Source of the DNA: Eubacterium sp.
GTDB lineage: Bacteria; Bacillota; Clostridia; Lachnospirales; Lachnospiraceae
Assembly (NCBI GenBank): GCA_024684035.1
Contig: JAIKXQ010000052.1
Span: 1 to 47,275 of the forward strand
Length of the DNA stretch: 47,275 nucleotides
Direction: 5' to 3'
The translations under genes and the position numbers were made by a program. Shown here one piece after another: positions 16,364 through 25,031 of the stretch. The number at the start of each line of letters is the position of its first letter. Position 1 is the first letter of the stretch. The notes below the pieces were generated by a model, which ran no database searches, was not told the DNA's origin, and saw only the letters and a program-made list of their open reading frames with translations.

Positions 16364-18598
16364 TCAACTCTTCTTCGTACCCTTGCCGTCGCGTTTTCCG
16401 AGGCGGAGCTTGTTCAGTGAAACCTTCTTTCCGCGATATTCAATCTCCATCTCATTACCGCCGGCCACAAGGTAGGCTGCCTCTGCCTCATCGTCTTTTC
16501 CGAGGCTGATGCCGCGAACGCCCACAGCTGTCTTCTTCTTCTCCGGGATCTCCGTCATCGGGAAGCGGAGGAAATATCCATCTCTTGACTGAATCACAAG
16601 GAAATCTCCCGCATCGGCATAACCAACCAGAACAACACTGTCCGCGTCATCCGCCAGCTTTGTGGCCGAGATCACTTTCCGGTTTACATTGAATTCCGAT
16701 CCGGATACAATCTTGACATTTCCTGAGGCTGTGACAAAGACAAGTTTCTTCTGTTTTACTTCGGCCATAGGTCCGGCAAATACAACCCTCTCGTTGTCCG
16801 CACTGTAGTTGCAGAGATTGTCGATCGGGGTTCCCTTGTCACGGAACTTGGTAAACGGAATGTCCTTGACCTTGATGGTGTGCATCATACCGTTGTCCGT
16901 ATATACGCAAACTCTGTCTGTGCTCATGCAGTGGAAGATGTATTTATTCTCCGCGTCCGCTGCCTCTTTGTTTCTGTCATAGACAGAGGTATCCACCGTC
17001 CGCGCATAGCCGAAGCGATCCATCAGGAATACAAGTTCCGTTTCCTCTTCTTCCGGCTCAGCGAGAACAATGGCCTCGGCGTTCTCAATCACCGTCTTTC
17101 TCGGTGTTGCGTAATTCTTCTTGATCTGCTCAAGATCGTCAACAATGACGCCTGCCATGGTGTCGTAGTCATTGAGGATATTCTCGTATCGGGCGATCTT
17201 TGCGATGGTCTCCTCGTTCTCTTTGTAGAGAGCATCCAGCTCCAGACCGATGAGTTTGGCGAGGCGCATCTCCAGGATGGCCGTGGCCTGTCTCTGGGTG
17301 AAGCAGAGTTCTTTTGCCTGCTTTTCGCTGGACTTGTGTTTGAAATTGATGCCGTCCGTCACACCCATGGTGAGACAATCGCGCACCTGCTTCTGGCTCT
17401 TGCTTCCCCGGAGGATCTCGATAATCAGATCAATGACGTCTACAGCCTTGATGAGACCTTCCTGAACCTCCTTCTTCTCCAGCTCTTTCTGCAGCATCTG
17501 CTGATACTTTCTGGTGGCAAGTTCAAACTGGAAATCCGTGAAGTTGTCAAGCACCTTTTTCAGGCTGAGGGTCTCCGGTCTTCCACCTGCAACGGCAAGC
17601 ATATTGACGCCAAAGGTGTCTTCCAGTCTTGTTTTCTTGTAGAGGAGATTCTTGAGCCTCTCTACATCCGCGCCCTTCTTCAGTTCCAGAACGATGCGGA
17701 TTCCCTCTTTCGAGGACATGTTGGAGATATCCACGATCTCCGGTGCCTGCCGGTTCTCCACAAGGCCGGCAACATCCATCAGGAATTTACCGATATTTGC
17801 ACCGATCATGGTGTAGGGAATCTCTGTGATCACCAGAGACTGGCGTCCGTTTTTCCCTTTCTCCACTTCAACCTTTCCGCGGATGCGAATTTTTCCGCTT
17901 CCCGACTCGTAGATCTGCGGAAGGTCGTCCTTGTTTACGACGATACCGCCGGTGGGGAAATCCGGTCCCTTGATATATTTCATGAGCTGACGGTCTGTGA
18001 GATCCTTATTGCCGATGTATGCCTTTGCCGCATCAATGACCTCGCCCAGATTGTGGGGCGGAATGCTGGTGGCCATACCTACGGCGATACCGTCGGATCC
18101 GTTCACGAGAATGTTCGGCACCCGGACCGGAAGAACCTCCGGTTCTTTTTCTGTCTCATCAAAGTTCGGGACAAAGTTCACAACATTTTTGTCCAGATCC
18201 TTGAGATAGACCTCCTGGGTGAACTTCTGCAGTCTCGCCTCCGTGTATCGCATGGCAGCGGCACCGTCTCCCTCGATGGAACCGAAGTTTCCGTGTCCGT
18301 CCACCAGAGGCATACCCTTCTTGAAGTCCTGTGCCATAACCACCAGGGCGTCATAGATGGAACTGTCGCCGTGAGGGTGATACTTACCCATGGTATCTCC
18401 GACGATACGGGCGGCTTTACGGTAGGGTCTGTCGAAATATGTTCCAAGTTCAAGCATATCATACAGGGTACGTCTCTGAACCGGCTTCAGTCCGTCACGG
18501 ACATCCGGCAGCGCACGGGCGATAATGACGCTCATGGCGTAGTCGATGTATGATTTCTGCATGATCTCGGAATATTCGGTTCTGATAATTTCTTCCAT
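16364..18598 (-). CDS. Type IIA DNA topoisomerase subunit A (ParC/GyrA-like)
   Basis: Breakage-rejoining subunit of a second type II topoisomerase. The catalytic tyrosine is Tyr118 in AAMRYTEARL; the quinolone-pocket segment reads HPHGDSSIYDAL with Ser79 at the usual resistance position. The C-terminal half has beta-pinwheel blades (ENKYIFHCMSTDRVCVYT and similar), but I see no canonical QRRGGRG gyrase box, so a ParC-like decatenase is more likely than the gyrase A subunit. The ATG at 18598 is preceded by AAGGAG 10 nt away. Its partner lies 15 nt upstream. Confidence 0.88.
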   Translation of the reverse strand: MEEIIRTEYSEIMQKSYIDYAMSVIIARALPDVRDGLKPVQRRTLYDMLELGTYFDRPYRKAARIVGDTMGKYHPHGDSSIYDALVVMAQDFKKGMPLVDGHGNFGSIEGDGAAAMRYTEARLQKFTQEVYLKDLDKNVVNFVPNFDETEKEPEVLPVRVPNILVNGSDGIAVGMATSIPPHNLGEVIDAAKAYIGNKDLTDRQLMKYIKGPDFPTGGIVVNKDDLPQIYESGSGKIRIRGKVEVEKGKNGRQSLVITEIPYTMIGANIGKFLMDVAGLVENRQAPEIVDISNMSSKEGIRIVLELKKGADVERLKNLLYKKTRLEDTFGVNMLAVAGGRPETLSLKKVLDNFTDFQFELATRKYQQMLQKELEKKEVQEGLIKAVDVIDLIIEILRGSKSQKQVRDCLTMGVTDGINFKHKSSEKQAKELCFTQRQATAILEMRLAKLIGLELDALYKENEETIAKIARYENILNDYDTMAGVIVDDLEQIKKNYATPRKTVIENAEAIVLAEPEEEETELVFLMDRFGYARTVDTSVYDRNKEAADAENKYIFHCMSTDRVCVYTDNGMMHTIKVKDIPFTKFRDKGTPIDNLCNYSADNERVVFAGPMAEVKQKKLVFVTASGNVKIVSGSEFNVNRKVISATKLADDADSVVLVGYADAGDFLVIQSRDGYFLRFPMTEIPEKKKTAVGVRGISLGKDDEAEAAYLVAGGNEMEIEYRGKKVSLNKLRLGKRDGKGTKKS

Positions 18599-18613
18599 TT
18601 CGATCAAGCTCCT

Positions 18614-20554
18614 TTATACGTCAAGTTCTGCATCAGCAGCATGGTTGTAAATAAACGCTTTTCGCGGGGGCACGTCATTGCCCATGAGAATCTCTGTCAT
18701 TTCGGAGGCCATCCGGGCGTCCTCGATCTCCACTCTTCTCATCTTTCTCTTGTCCGGATCAAGGGTCGTATCCCAGAGCTGCTGGGGATCCATTTCACCG
18801 AGACCTTTGTATCTCTGAAGAACGAACTTCTCTCCCGCATGTTTTTTGCGGTATCGCTCCAGTGCCTTGTCATCGTAGAGATACTCTCCCTCCCCTTTGG
18901 AGGGCTGGGTCTTGTAGAGCGGCGGCATGGCGATGTACACATGTCCCTGGAAAATCAGCTCCGGCATGAACCGGTAGAACAGAGTCAAAAGCAGGGTTGC
19001 GATATGGGCACCGTCCACGTCGGCATCGGCCATGATAATGATCTTGTCATAGCGAAGCTTGGAAATATCGAAGTCATTGCCGTATCCTTCGGAAAAACCA
19101 CAGCCGAAGGCATTGATCATACTCTTGATTTCCGCATTGGCCAGCACCTTATCGATAGTGGCCTTCTCCACGTTGAGGATTTTTCCGCGAATCGGGAAAA
19201 TCGCCTGATACATACGGTTTCTTGCCATCTTCGCGGAGCCGCCGGCAGAATCTCCCTCGACGATGAAGATCTCACACTTGGAAGCGTCTCTGCTCTCGCA
19301 GTTCGCCAGCTTTCCGTTGGCGTCAAAAGAGTACTTCTGCTTGGTGAGCATATTCGTCTTTGCTTTTTCTTCGGTCTTGCGGATTTTTGCCGAGCGCTCC
19401 GCACACTCCAGAACCGTCTTCAGCACCGGAAGGTTACGGTCGAAGTACCGGACAACCTCATCGCCGGTGACCTTGCCCGCTGCCTTTGCTGCATCCGGGT
19501 TATCCAGCTTCGTCTTGGTCTGTCCTTCAAACCGCGGATCCGGGTGCTTGATGGAAATGATGGCCGTCATTCCGTTTCGAATATCCGCGCCGGTGAAGTT
19601 GGCGTCCTTGTCCTTGAGTACGCCGATCTCCCTGGCATAGTTATTCATGATGGTGGTAAACGCCTGCTTGAAGCCGGTGATATGGGTACCGCCCTCAGAG
19701 TTATAGATGTTGTTACAGAAACCGAGAACATTCTCCTGGAAGTCCTTCACATACTGGAAGGCGACCTCCACCATGATGCCGTCAGCTTCTCCCTTGAAAA
19801 ATACCGGGTCATGAAGTATCTCTTCTTTTGCATTGATTTCCTTTACGAAACCGATAATTCCCTCCGGCTCCGAATAGGTCACTTCCTCATTGTTTTTTCC
19901 CGGACGAAGATCCACGAACTCGATCACCAGATTGGGATTCAGATAGCAGGTCTCATGAAGGCGGGACTTCAAATCATCCGCAGAGAATCCGGATTTTTCA
20001 TAAGTCTCAAAAATCTCCCCATCCGGCATGAAGTTGATTTTTGTTCCCGTATTCTTCGTTTTTCCGATCTTCGGAAGCAGGCCGTCTTCCGCCAGCTCCA
20101 TCACAGGAACACCTTTCTCAAAGCGGTCATGGTGAATATATCCGTCGCGGCTGATCTGAACGTCCATGAATACGGAAAGGGCATTGACAACCGAAGAACC
20201 TACACCGTGAAGTCCACCGGAGGTCTTATAGGCGTCGTTATCGAATTTTCCTCCGGCGTGAAGCGTAGTCAGAACGACACGCTCTGCCGGCATTCCCTTC
20301 TCATGCATATTGACCGGAATTCCACGTCCGTCATCCGTGACCGTACAGGATCCGTCCGCTTCGAGAACTACGCGGATCTTCGTACAGTATCCCGCCAGAT
20401 GCTCATCCACCGAGTTGTCGACGATCTCATAGATCAGATGATTCAATCCCTTTCTGCCGGTACTTCCGATATACATACCGGGACGCATACGAACCGCTTC
20501 AAGTCCCTCGAGTACCTGAATACTCGACGCATCATAAGAGTCCTTTTTTGCCAT
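18614..20554 (-). CDS. Type IIA DNA topoisomerase subunit B (ParE/GyrB-like)
   Basis: ATPase subunit pairing with the downstream ParC-like protein. GHKL ATPase motifs: EIVDNSVDE, DDGRGIPV and GGLHGVGSSVVNALS. TOPRIM motifs: EGDSAGGSA, then DADVDGAHI. The C-terminal signature QRYKGLGEMDPQQLW is present. At 646 residues from the ATG at 20554 (AAGGGGAA upstream) it is of the short ParE/GyrB type. I avoid a gene symbol because gyrB and parE cannot be separated by eye. Confidence 0.9.
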   Translation of the reverse strand: MAKKDSYDASSIQVLEGLEAVRMRPGMYIGSTGRKGLNHLIYEIVDNSVDEHLAGYCTKIRVVLEADGSCTVTDDGRGIPVNMHEKGMPAERVVLTTLHAGGKFDNDAYKTSGGLHGVGSSVVNALSVFMDVQISRDGYIHHDRFEKGVPVMELAEDGLLPKIGKTKNTGTKINFMPDGEIFETYEKSGFSADDLKSRLHETCYLNPNLVIEFVDLRPGKNNEEVTYSEPEGIIGFVKEINAKEEILHDPVFFKGEADGIMVEVAFQYVKDFQENVLGFCNNIYNSEGGTHITGFKQAFTTIMNNYAREIGVLKDKDANFTGADIRNGMTAIISIKHPDPRFEGQTKTKLDNPDAAKAAGKVTGDEVVRYFDRNLPVLKTVLECAERSAKIRKTEEKAKTNMLTKQKYSFDANGKLANCESRDASKCEIFIVEGDSAGGSAKMARNRMYQAIFPIRGKILNVEKATIDKVLANAEIKSMINAFGCGFSEGYGNDFDISKLRYDKIIIMADADVDGAHIATLLLTLFYRFMPELIFQGHVYIAMPPLYKTQPSKGEGEYLYDDKALERYRKKHAGEKFVLQRYKGLGEMDPQQLWDTTLDPDKRKMRRVEIEDARMASEMTEILMGNDVPPRKAFIYNHAADAELDV

Positions 20555-20619
20555 GTGCTTCCCCTTTTCCTTTTCTTTCTCGCAAATAATCAAAATCGTA
20601 AATAATCAATCATCATGTT

Positions 20620-21282
20620 TCAGTGACAGCCTGTCTCCACCGGGAGCAGTTCCCTAAAAGACGTGATATACAGGTCTGCTTCCTCGCGTATTCTCTCCTT
20701 CGAGGACGTATTGCAGTCCTCCCGGACGCCGATCGTACGGAATCCGCCTGCTTTCGCGGCACAGATCCCCTCCAAAATATCTTCGAAGACAACGCAATCC
20801 CCGGGTTCGAGACCGAGCCGTGCTGCCGATTCCAGATAGATGTCCGGAAACCCCTTGCCCCTGCTGACTTCTCGCACTGTGATCACATGATCCAGCATCG
20901 GAAATAAACCCGTTCTTTTCAGAGCGGGCAATACAAGTTCGAGGTCGGAAGCCGTCGCAACGGACATCCGGATTCCTTCTTCATATAAAGAGCGCACATA
21001 ATCGTATGCGCCTTCTTTCAACTCAAGCCGGTTCGCATAGGCGTCCTGCGCCATTTCCAGCCACTCTCTCACCAGATCCTCCGGTTCTTCTTTCAAACCG
21101 AAGCGGCGGATGGTGTAGACGGCTGTCTCATGCGAATTCATCGTCGCAATGGATCTCTGATAATCTTCCGGCACCTCGAAGCCGCGCTTCGCCAGAAAAT
21201 CGATGTCGATCTGATCCCAGATCCACATGGAATCCAAAAGCGTGCCGTCCAGATCAAAGATTGCTCCTTTAAAATCTCTCAT
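20620..21282 (-). CDS. HAD-superfamily hydrolase, beta-phosphoglucomutase-like
   Basis: Phosphatase or phosphomutase of HAD subfamily IA. Motif I is FDLDGTLLDS (about residues 8-17), the helical cap follows, motif II is VATAS, the motif III lysine is in SRGKGFPDIY and motif IV is FEDILEG. The ATG at 21282 with AGGG upstream gives 220 residues. The substrate is not predictable. It has a good promoter of its own and lies 65 nt upstream of the topoisomerase pair, which it may co-transcribe. Confidence 0.9.
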   Translation of the reverse strand: MRDFKGAIFDLDGTLLDSMWIWDQIDIDFLAKRGFEVPEDYQRSIATMNSHETAVYTIRRFGLKEEPEDLVREWLEMAQDAYANRLELKEGAYDYVRSLYEEGIRMSVATASDLELVLPALKRTGLFPMLDHVITVREVSRGKGFPDIYLESAARLGLEPGDCVVFEDILEGICAAKAGGFRTIGVREDCNTSSKERIREEADLYITSFRELLPVETGCH

Positions 21283-21331
21283 ATCATTTCCCTCTGCCAA
21301 ATGATAACTGCTGTTTCTTATTCGTTGTACA

Positions 21332-21361
21332 AGTATACAAACGTTCGTTCGTACTTGTCAA
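21332..21361 (-). promoter_or_regulatory. Sigma-A promoter for the HAD phosphatase
   Basis: Minus-strand TTGACA (21356-21361) and TATACT (21332-21337) with an 18-nt spacer. The start site would be roughly 40-45 nt before the ATG at 21282. Confidence 0.7.
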
Positions 21362-21380
21362 GATTGCGTGGATCTTTATT

Positions 21381-21604
21381 TTGCGGAGAGAAGACAGAGT
21401 ATGCGTGCTCACACGTCGCTTCGTTGTCAGCGCTCCGCCGCCTAAAGCAGGTGCGGGGCGCTAAATCTCGATCGCCCTTTCATCTGTCAAAGGTAGCCAT
21501 ACTCGCAGCGATCTCAAACAGTGCACTCCGCACCTGCGCTATGCTCGCGCTTCCGGCCTCAGCTTCCTATCGTTCGCGCTGCATAACTCTGCCTTCCTCC
21601 GCAA
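21381..21604. repeat. 224-bp GC-rich element with 24-nt terminal inverted repeats
   Basis: The ends, starting TTGCGGAGAGAAGACAGAG (21381-21404) and ending at 21604, are inverted copies with one mismatch and two single-base indels. A second inverted pair lies inside (GCAGGTGCGG at 21447-21456 with 21528-21537). No open frame or T run was found. It fills most of the gap 21283-21701 between the phosphatase and tRNA-Glu and looks like a miniature mobile or structured-RNA repeat. Confidence 0.65.
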
Positions 21605-21701
21605 TTACTCAGCCTGCAGATTACAGTTCACGGGACGCGCAACCAAGTAGTGTACTTCGCCTCATAGAATAGTAACGAAAAGCTCTGCTTAACGAAAAGA
21701 A

Positions 21702-21727
21702 AAGCGCATCACTTTCGTGATGCGCTT
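21702..21727 (-). terminator. Intrinsic terminator downstream of tRNA-Glu
   Basis: An 11-bp stem AAGCGCATCAC / GTGATGCGCTT (21702-21712 and 21717-21727) with loop TTTC; the minus strand continues TTTTCTTTTC. Confidence 0.85.
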
Positions 21728-21730
21728 CGC

Positions 21731-21801
21731 AGTCGATATGGGAATCGAACCCATGTTTCCGCCGTGAGAGGGCGGCGTCTTAACCCCTTGACCAATCGAC
21801 C
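21731..21801 (-). tRNA. tRNA-Glu(CTC)
   Basis: 71-nt cloverleaf on the minus strand: D arm GTC/GAC with loop AAGGGGTTAA, anticodon stem CCGCC/GGCGG with loop CTCTCAC (anticodon CTC), T stem ATGGG/CCCAT with loop TTCGATT. The first acceptor pair reads G1-U72, a wobble. CCA is not encoded. It is the last core gene before the accessory region. Confidence 0.92.
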
Positions 21802-21808
21802 AAGTAGT

Positions 21809-21837
21809 ACTCTAGCATAACTTTTCGCTTTGTGCAA
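21809..21837 (-). promoter_or_regulatory. Promoter for tRNA-Glu
   Basis: Minus-strand TTGCAC (21832-21837) and TAGAGT (21809-21814) with a 17-nt spacer, directly upstream of the tRNA. The boxes are moderate matches to sigma-A consensus. Confidence 0.5.
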
Positions 21838-21873
21838 GCTTTTTTTATTTATTCTTTTTCAGGTTATTTCTGC

Positions 21874-21879
21874 TATAAT
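21874..21879 (+). promoter_or_regulatory. Possible plus-strand -10 box
   Basis: TATAAT at 21874-21879, preceded by a weak T-rich -35 region, points right into the non-coding insertion and the small ORF at 22368. It could drive a short RNA through 21922-22490. Confidence 0.35.
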
Positions 21880-21921
21880 CATTGGAAGTAATCTATCAAA
21901 CGACAATCGAAAGGACTTTAC

Positions 21922-22345
21922 ATGTCAACTACCCATCACACAAGTGTAATGGGCTTGCATCTACCCTGTAGTACGTCTACGACTCCTACATTTTATCGGT
22001 GTGACTTCCGTGGTGATGTATCATAGGGTGGTTGACAACACCCTTTACAGACAAGATATACTCATCTATAACTGTATCAGGTACTCTCTATGTAAACCTC
22101 ACGGATTACATATTCCCATGCCGTACAGTAAATGTGGATGCTTGAGTATATTTTACGTAACACCAAGACTTATGTGCTACAACCTCATATATACTTGCCA
22201 ATGTACAAAAGAGTGCCTTTAGTGAGCAACACACTTAACGGTTTTCTCTTGGAATTTGTTGCTGAGTATATTATAGCACATACGTTCTTGGCCGACAATT
22301 AACAAGGCTCCTCCCACCTGCTAAAACAAGTGGGTTTCCGCCTAC
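21922..22345 (+). mobile_element. Non-coding IS200/IS605-like remnant (PATE-type)
   Basis: About 420 bp without a credible protein-coding gene. The left end follows a TTTAC and begins with an imperfect hairpin (CCCATCAC / GTGTAATGGG, 21932-21953); the right end carries a second imperfect hairpin (CCCACCTG / CAAGTGGG, about 22313-22334) with the flanking CTCCTCCCACC...GTGGGTTTCCGCC pattern I associate with IS200/IS605 ends. Subterminal hairpins and no target duplication are typical of that family. No tnpA or tnpB is recognisable, so it would be a non-autonomous derivative. A short frame, ATG 21922 to stop 22026 with AAAGGA upstream, is probably incidental. Confidence 0.5.
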
Positions 22346-22367
22346 AACAACCGAAAGGATTTTATTT

Positions 22368-22418
22368 ATGAAAAGGAAATCAATGTTGAGAGTCTGGTTA
22401 GAATCGAAGAGTAAATAG
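22368..22418 (+). CDS. Possible 16-residue peptide ORF
   Basis: ATG at 22368 preceded by AAAGGA at 8 nt, encoding MKRKSMLRVWLESKSK, followed by a strong terminator at 22450. Bases 22354-22373, covering its ribosome binding site and start, recur exactly as the inverse sequence at 25026-25045, the start of the recombinase gene. It could be a leader peptide or a leftover of a rearranged gene; there is no independent evidence of translation. Confidence 0.3.
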   Translation: MKRKSMLRVWLESKSK

Positions 22419-22449
22419 AAATCTGAAACATAAAACAAAAAAAGAAAAA

Positions 22450-22490
22450 AAGAAATCTACTCATCTCAAGATGGGTTAGATTTCTTTTTT
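22450..22490. terminator. Bidirectional terminator between the small ORF and the 160-residue gene
   Basis: AAGAAATCTA (22450-22459) pairs with TAGATTTCTT (22477-22486), with an inner helix; there is a T run to 22490 on the right and A-rich sequence on the left. It serves plus-strand transcripts from the left and the minus-strand gene ending at 22514. Confidence 0.8.
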
Positions 22491-22513
22491 GTTAGCATAT
22501 ATATCAGACGCAT

Positions 22514-22996
22514 CTAGCGTTTGTCCCTGTCAAAATATCGGTAAGTAAGCGTCCAATATCCTATATCTTCTTTCGGAATCCCCAATTCATTTGCATATTT
22601 ATCTACCATGGATCTTAAACTTCGCTTCGTCATCTTTTTATCATTGAGTGTCATTTCCCACGGGTAGTTTGTTGTGTAAAGTACAGCTGACGGAACATGC
22701 GCAGCAATTTGTTTGCTGTAATCGACAAACAATTTGCATTGCAGTTCATGGTTCATGATGGCTGCGATCGGGGATGCCGGATTCCACGAGAAATACTCAT
22801 CGATAAACGTCTGCAGTTCGTTCTTATTTACAGACGATGATCCTGCGTGATAACTACCAGCGGTCGATATGATATAGTCGAAAGTTTCACTAGAGTAAAG
22901 AAAACTCATAGATATTTTATGATTGGAAATAAAATTAATAAATTTTACAGGATCCATGTTACGCAACAAGAATCCATATCCGCTTTTGTCCGCCAT
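22514..22996 (-). CDS. Hypothetical protein, 160 residues
   Basis: Unrecognised soluble protein. The start MADKSGYGFLLRN has an excellent GAGGAG six nt upstream. The C-terminal third is basic and helical (LNDKKMTKRSLRSMVDKYANELG) and ends RYFDRDKR. No membrane segment, signal peptide or metal motif is visible. It lies immediately downstream of the truncated recombinase and an IS605-type end, and is followed by a bidirectional terminator. It is probably real because of the ribosome binding site and ordinary codon use. Confidence 0.7.
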   Translation of the reverse strand: MADKSGYGFLLRNMDPVKFINFISNHKISMSFLYSSETFDYIISTAGSYHAGSSSVNKNELQTFIDEYFSWNPASPIAAIMNHELQCKLFVDYSKQIAAHVPSAVLYTTNYPWEMTLNDKKMTKRSLRSMVDKYANELGIPKEDIGYWTLTYRYFDRDKR

Positions 22997-23032
22997 TCAA
23001 GACTCCTCTACAGATGCAATTCGATGATTTGT

Positions 23033-23090
23033 TTCGACTTAACTACTCCTACGGCTTAAAACCGTGGACCTTCTCGCTTACTTTAACAAA
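23033..23090 (-). mobile_element. IS200/IS605 right-end remnant
   Basis: Reading the minus strand, AAGCGAGAAGGTCCACGG is followed by TTTTAAG, CCGTAGGAG and TAGTTAA. This closely resembles the end hairpin and flanks (AAGCGAGAA, CCACGG-TTTAGCCGTGG, AGTAGTT) typical of IS605-family right ends and the 3' end of TnpB guide RNAs. No tnpB remains. It starts at the point where the upstream recombinase frame is cut off. Confidence 0.6.
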
Positions 23091-23958
23091 TTTTGTTTTT
23101 GTTTGTTCTCAAGCATGAAGTGGATAGTCGTTTTTCATTGGTGATAACTGGAAGTGCTTTGCTTATATATTTTGACGTCATCCGTTCTATTGCGCTCATA
23201 GACATCCTATTGTGCCTGCATGATATAAATAGTGCATGCTGATCGTCATAATTGCCGTCCCGGCGGCACATTGTATATTTGACCAAGTTTTTATTTGCCC
23301 AGTCGCTTAGCTCATATGTGTATGCATCGGTTTTAATCGTATGTGAGAATGCATCGTAGTTATGTACATCTAATGAATATAGTTCAGACAATCGCATTCC
23401 GGTATCTGCAAATAGAGAAATGATAGCAATATCACGAGAAACATATTCCATTGCATTTTTCGGATCTGAAGCATACAGATCAGATTGACCCGCAATATAT
23501 TGAATGATAACTTTCACTTGATCAAGTGTTAGTGTAAAATGCGGGACGTACTCAATAACTGGCAGTTCTACAGTAGCTGCCGGATTATACTCAACAAGGC
23601 CTTTCCGATATAAATGACGATAGAAATTTCTCAAGCTTGTCAATTTCTGCTTCAGCCCATGTATTTGATTCTTGTATAGGGTTCCATTCCTCTCATACAT
23701 GGATGCAAACTGAAGGAATTCTTCTATTAATTTCGGTTGAACTTTAAAATCATTAATAGATAAATCGATTATTTTTTTATTATTTTTTTGCGCTAACCAG
23801 AATAGAAACAAATGTAAGTCGTAACCATAAAGTAACAGGGTATTTAACGAATGATTTGAGTCCTGGATGAGATATTCGCTAGCAAGAGAAGGCATATCAC
23901 TAACCAGATTTTCCAGTTTAATACGGACATTTTCTTTTATTGTAATCAAATTTGCCAT
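23083..23958 (-). pseudogene. C-terminally truncated tyrosine recombinase
   Basis: Phage-integrase-family protein lacking its last 60 or so residues. It has a SAM-like core-binding domain (about residues 1-130) and the first catalytic arginine in DTGMRLSELYSL. The usual HxxR box is reduced to TSCLRTN, with the histidine replaced, and the frame stops soon after (NKNKIC), so the second H/W and the nucleophilic tyrosine are missing. It abuts an IS605-type right end, suggesting an insertion or deletion removed the 3' end. It overlaps the intact recombinase by 13 nt. It might still act as a DNA-binding accessory, but recombination by itself is not possible. Confidence 0.8.
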
Positions 23959-25031
23959 CGTTCACCACCGTTACTTTTGGATTTGTCGTGATACCTTTTT
24001 TCTATAATATTCACGGCATCTTTACGCTGTTTGAGATCAACATCTGCGTACCTGGATGCCGTTACCTCTATGGATGAGTGATTTAAGGCCTGCGATGTAA
24101 GATGTATATCGCCGGTTGCCTGATATAGGTTAGTTCCGAATGTAGAACGAAGCTTGTGAGGTGTTATGTGTTTTCCTGGAACGGCTCTTGCTGCATATTT
24201 TTTCACAATGTTATCTATGGACATGCGAGATAATCTGCCACCGGTTCGGTTAAGAAATAGAGCTGGTTCATTTTCTTCATTCGGATTCCTTTCAAGTTGA
24301 ATGTAATCTTTAAGAGATTGAATAACATCCGTATTAAGATATACATTTGGGTCATTCCCTCCACCTTTCCGGTGAACGACAAGTTTGTTTTCCTTCCAAT
24401 TGATATCATCCAGATCAATGCCAACACATTCGGACACCCGGATACCTGTATTTAACATGATTGATAGAAGAGCAGTGTCTCTGTATTTGTTTTTCTCTGC
24501 AAATATCTTTTGACGTTTCGATGGAAGATCGCCTGCTTCCACAGTTCTCATAAGGGTATTAACTTCTTCAACATTCATCGCAGTAATGTTCGGTTTTTGC
24601 TGCTTTAACCGGATTCCATATCCAAGAATCGGGTTTTTCTCAATCAGTCTGTATTGTTGCAGATATTTATATAACGAGCGGAGAGATGATAGTTTACGAG
24701 ACTTACCGGAAGTTCCATTAGACCGTTTGATTTCTGAAACCTTGTGAGATCTTTTTTTATAAGAATCAATATGATGGAAATAGTCGTCAAAATCAAAATT
24801 GGTCAATTGCTCCAGAACACCTGCAGAGATGTCTGAGAGCTGCAGATTTCGATTTTCGGCAATATATTCAATGAATCCACGTATGTCATAGACATAGTTT
24901 TGGATGGTCCTTTTTGAAACAGATCCGGTGGACATATAACTTACATATGTGCGCATGTAGTCTGGTAGATCTTCCAGGAGCTCATGGATTCGCTCCATAA
25001 TCAAAATATCCTGTTCCTGATAATATTTCAT
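23946..25031 (-). CDS. Tyrosine recombinase / integrase, intact
   Basis: Site-specific recombinase of 361 residues. The core-binding domain covers about residues 20-150. Catalytic residues are all visible: Arg in NTGIRVSECVGI, Lys in VVHRKGG, His-x-x-Arg in TPHKLRSTFG, His in ALNHSSIEVTASRYADV and the tyrosine nucleophile in the same string. AAAGGA lies 8 nt before the ATG. It is the first gene of a two-recombinase unit next to tRNA-Glu, the expected place for an element's integrase, and has a good promoter overlapped by a palindrome. Confidence 0.92.
   Translation of the reverse strand: MKYYQEQDILIMERIHELLEDLPDYMRTYVSYMSTGSVSKRTIQNYVYDIRGFIEYIAENRNLQLSDISAGVLEQLTNFDFDDYFHHIDSYKKRSHKVSEIKRSNGTSGKSRKLSSLRSLYKYLQQYRLIEKNPILGYGIRLKQQKPNITAMNVEEVNTLMRTVEAGDLPSKRQKIFAEKNKYRDTALLSIMLNTGIRVSECVGIDLDDINWKENKLVVHRKGGGNDPNVYLNTDVIQSLKDYIQLERNPNEENEPALFLNRTGGRLSRMSIDNIVKKYAARAVPGKHITPHKLRSTFGTNLYQATGDIHLTSQALNHSSIEVTASRYADVDLKQRKDAVNIIEKRYHDKSKSNGGERWQI

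Noticed and set aside
16880-18553. 557-codon plus-strand frame opposite the ParC-like gene
   Set aside because: Antisense shadow of a conserved gene; no recognisable domain or start signal. The same holds for the plus-strand frame 18641-20605.
21731-21801. tRNA-Glu as the integration site of the element
   Set aside because: The element lies on the 5' side of the tRNA rather than at its 3' end, and no repeat of the tRNA 3' end was seen in the window; the other boundary is outside it.
22001-22222. 73-residue plus-strand frame inside the IS605-like remnant
   Set aside because: No ribosome binding site and no resemblance to TnpA or TnpB; better explained as non-coding DNA.
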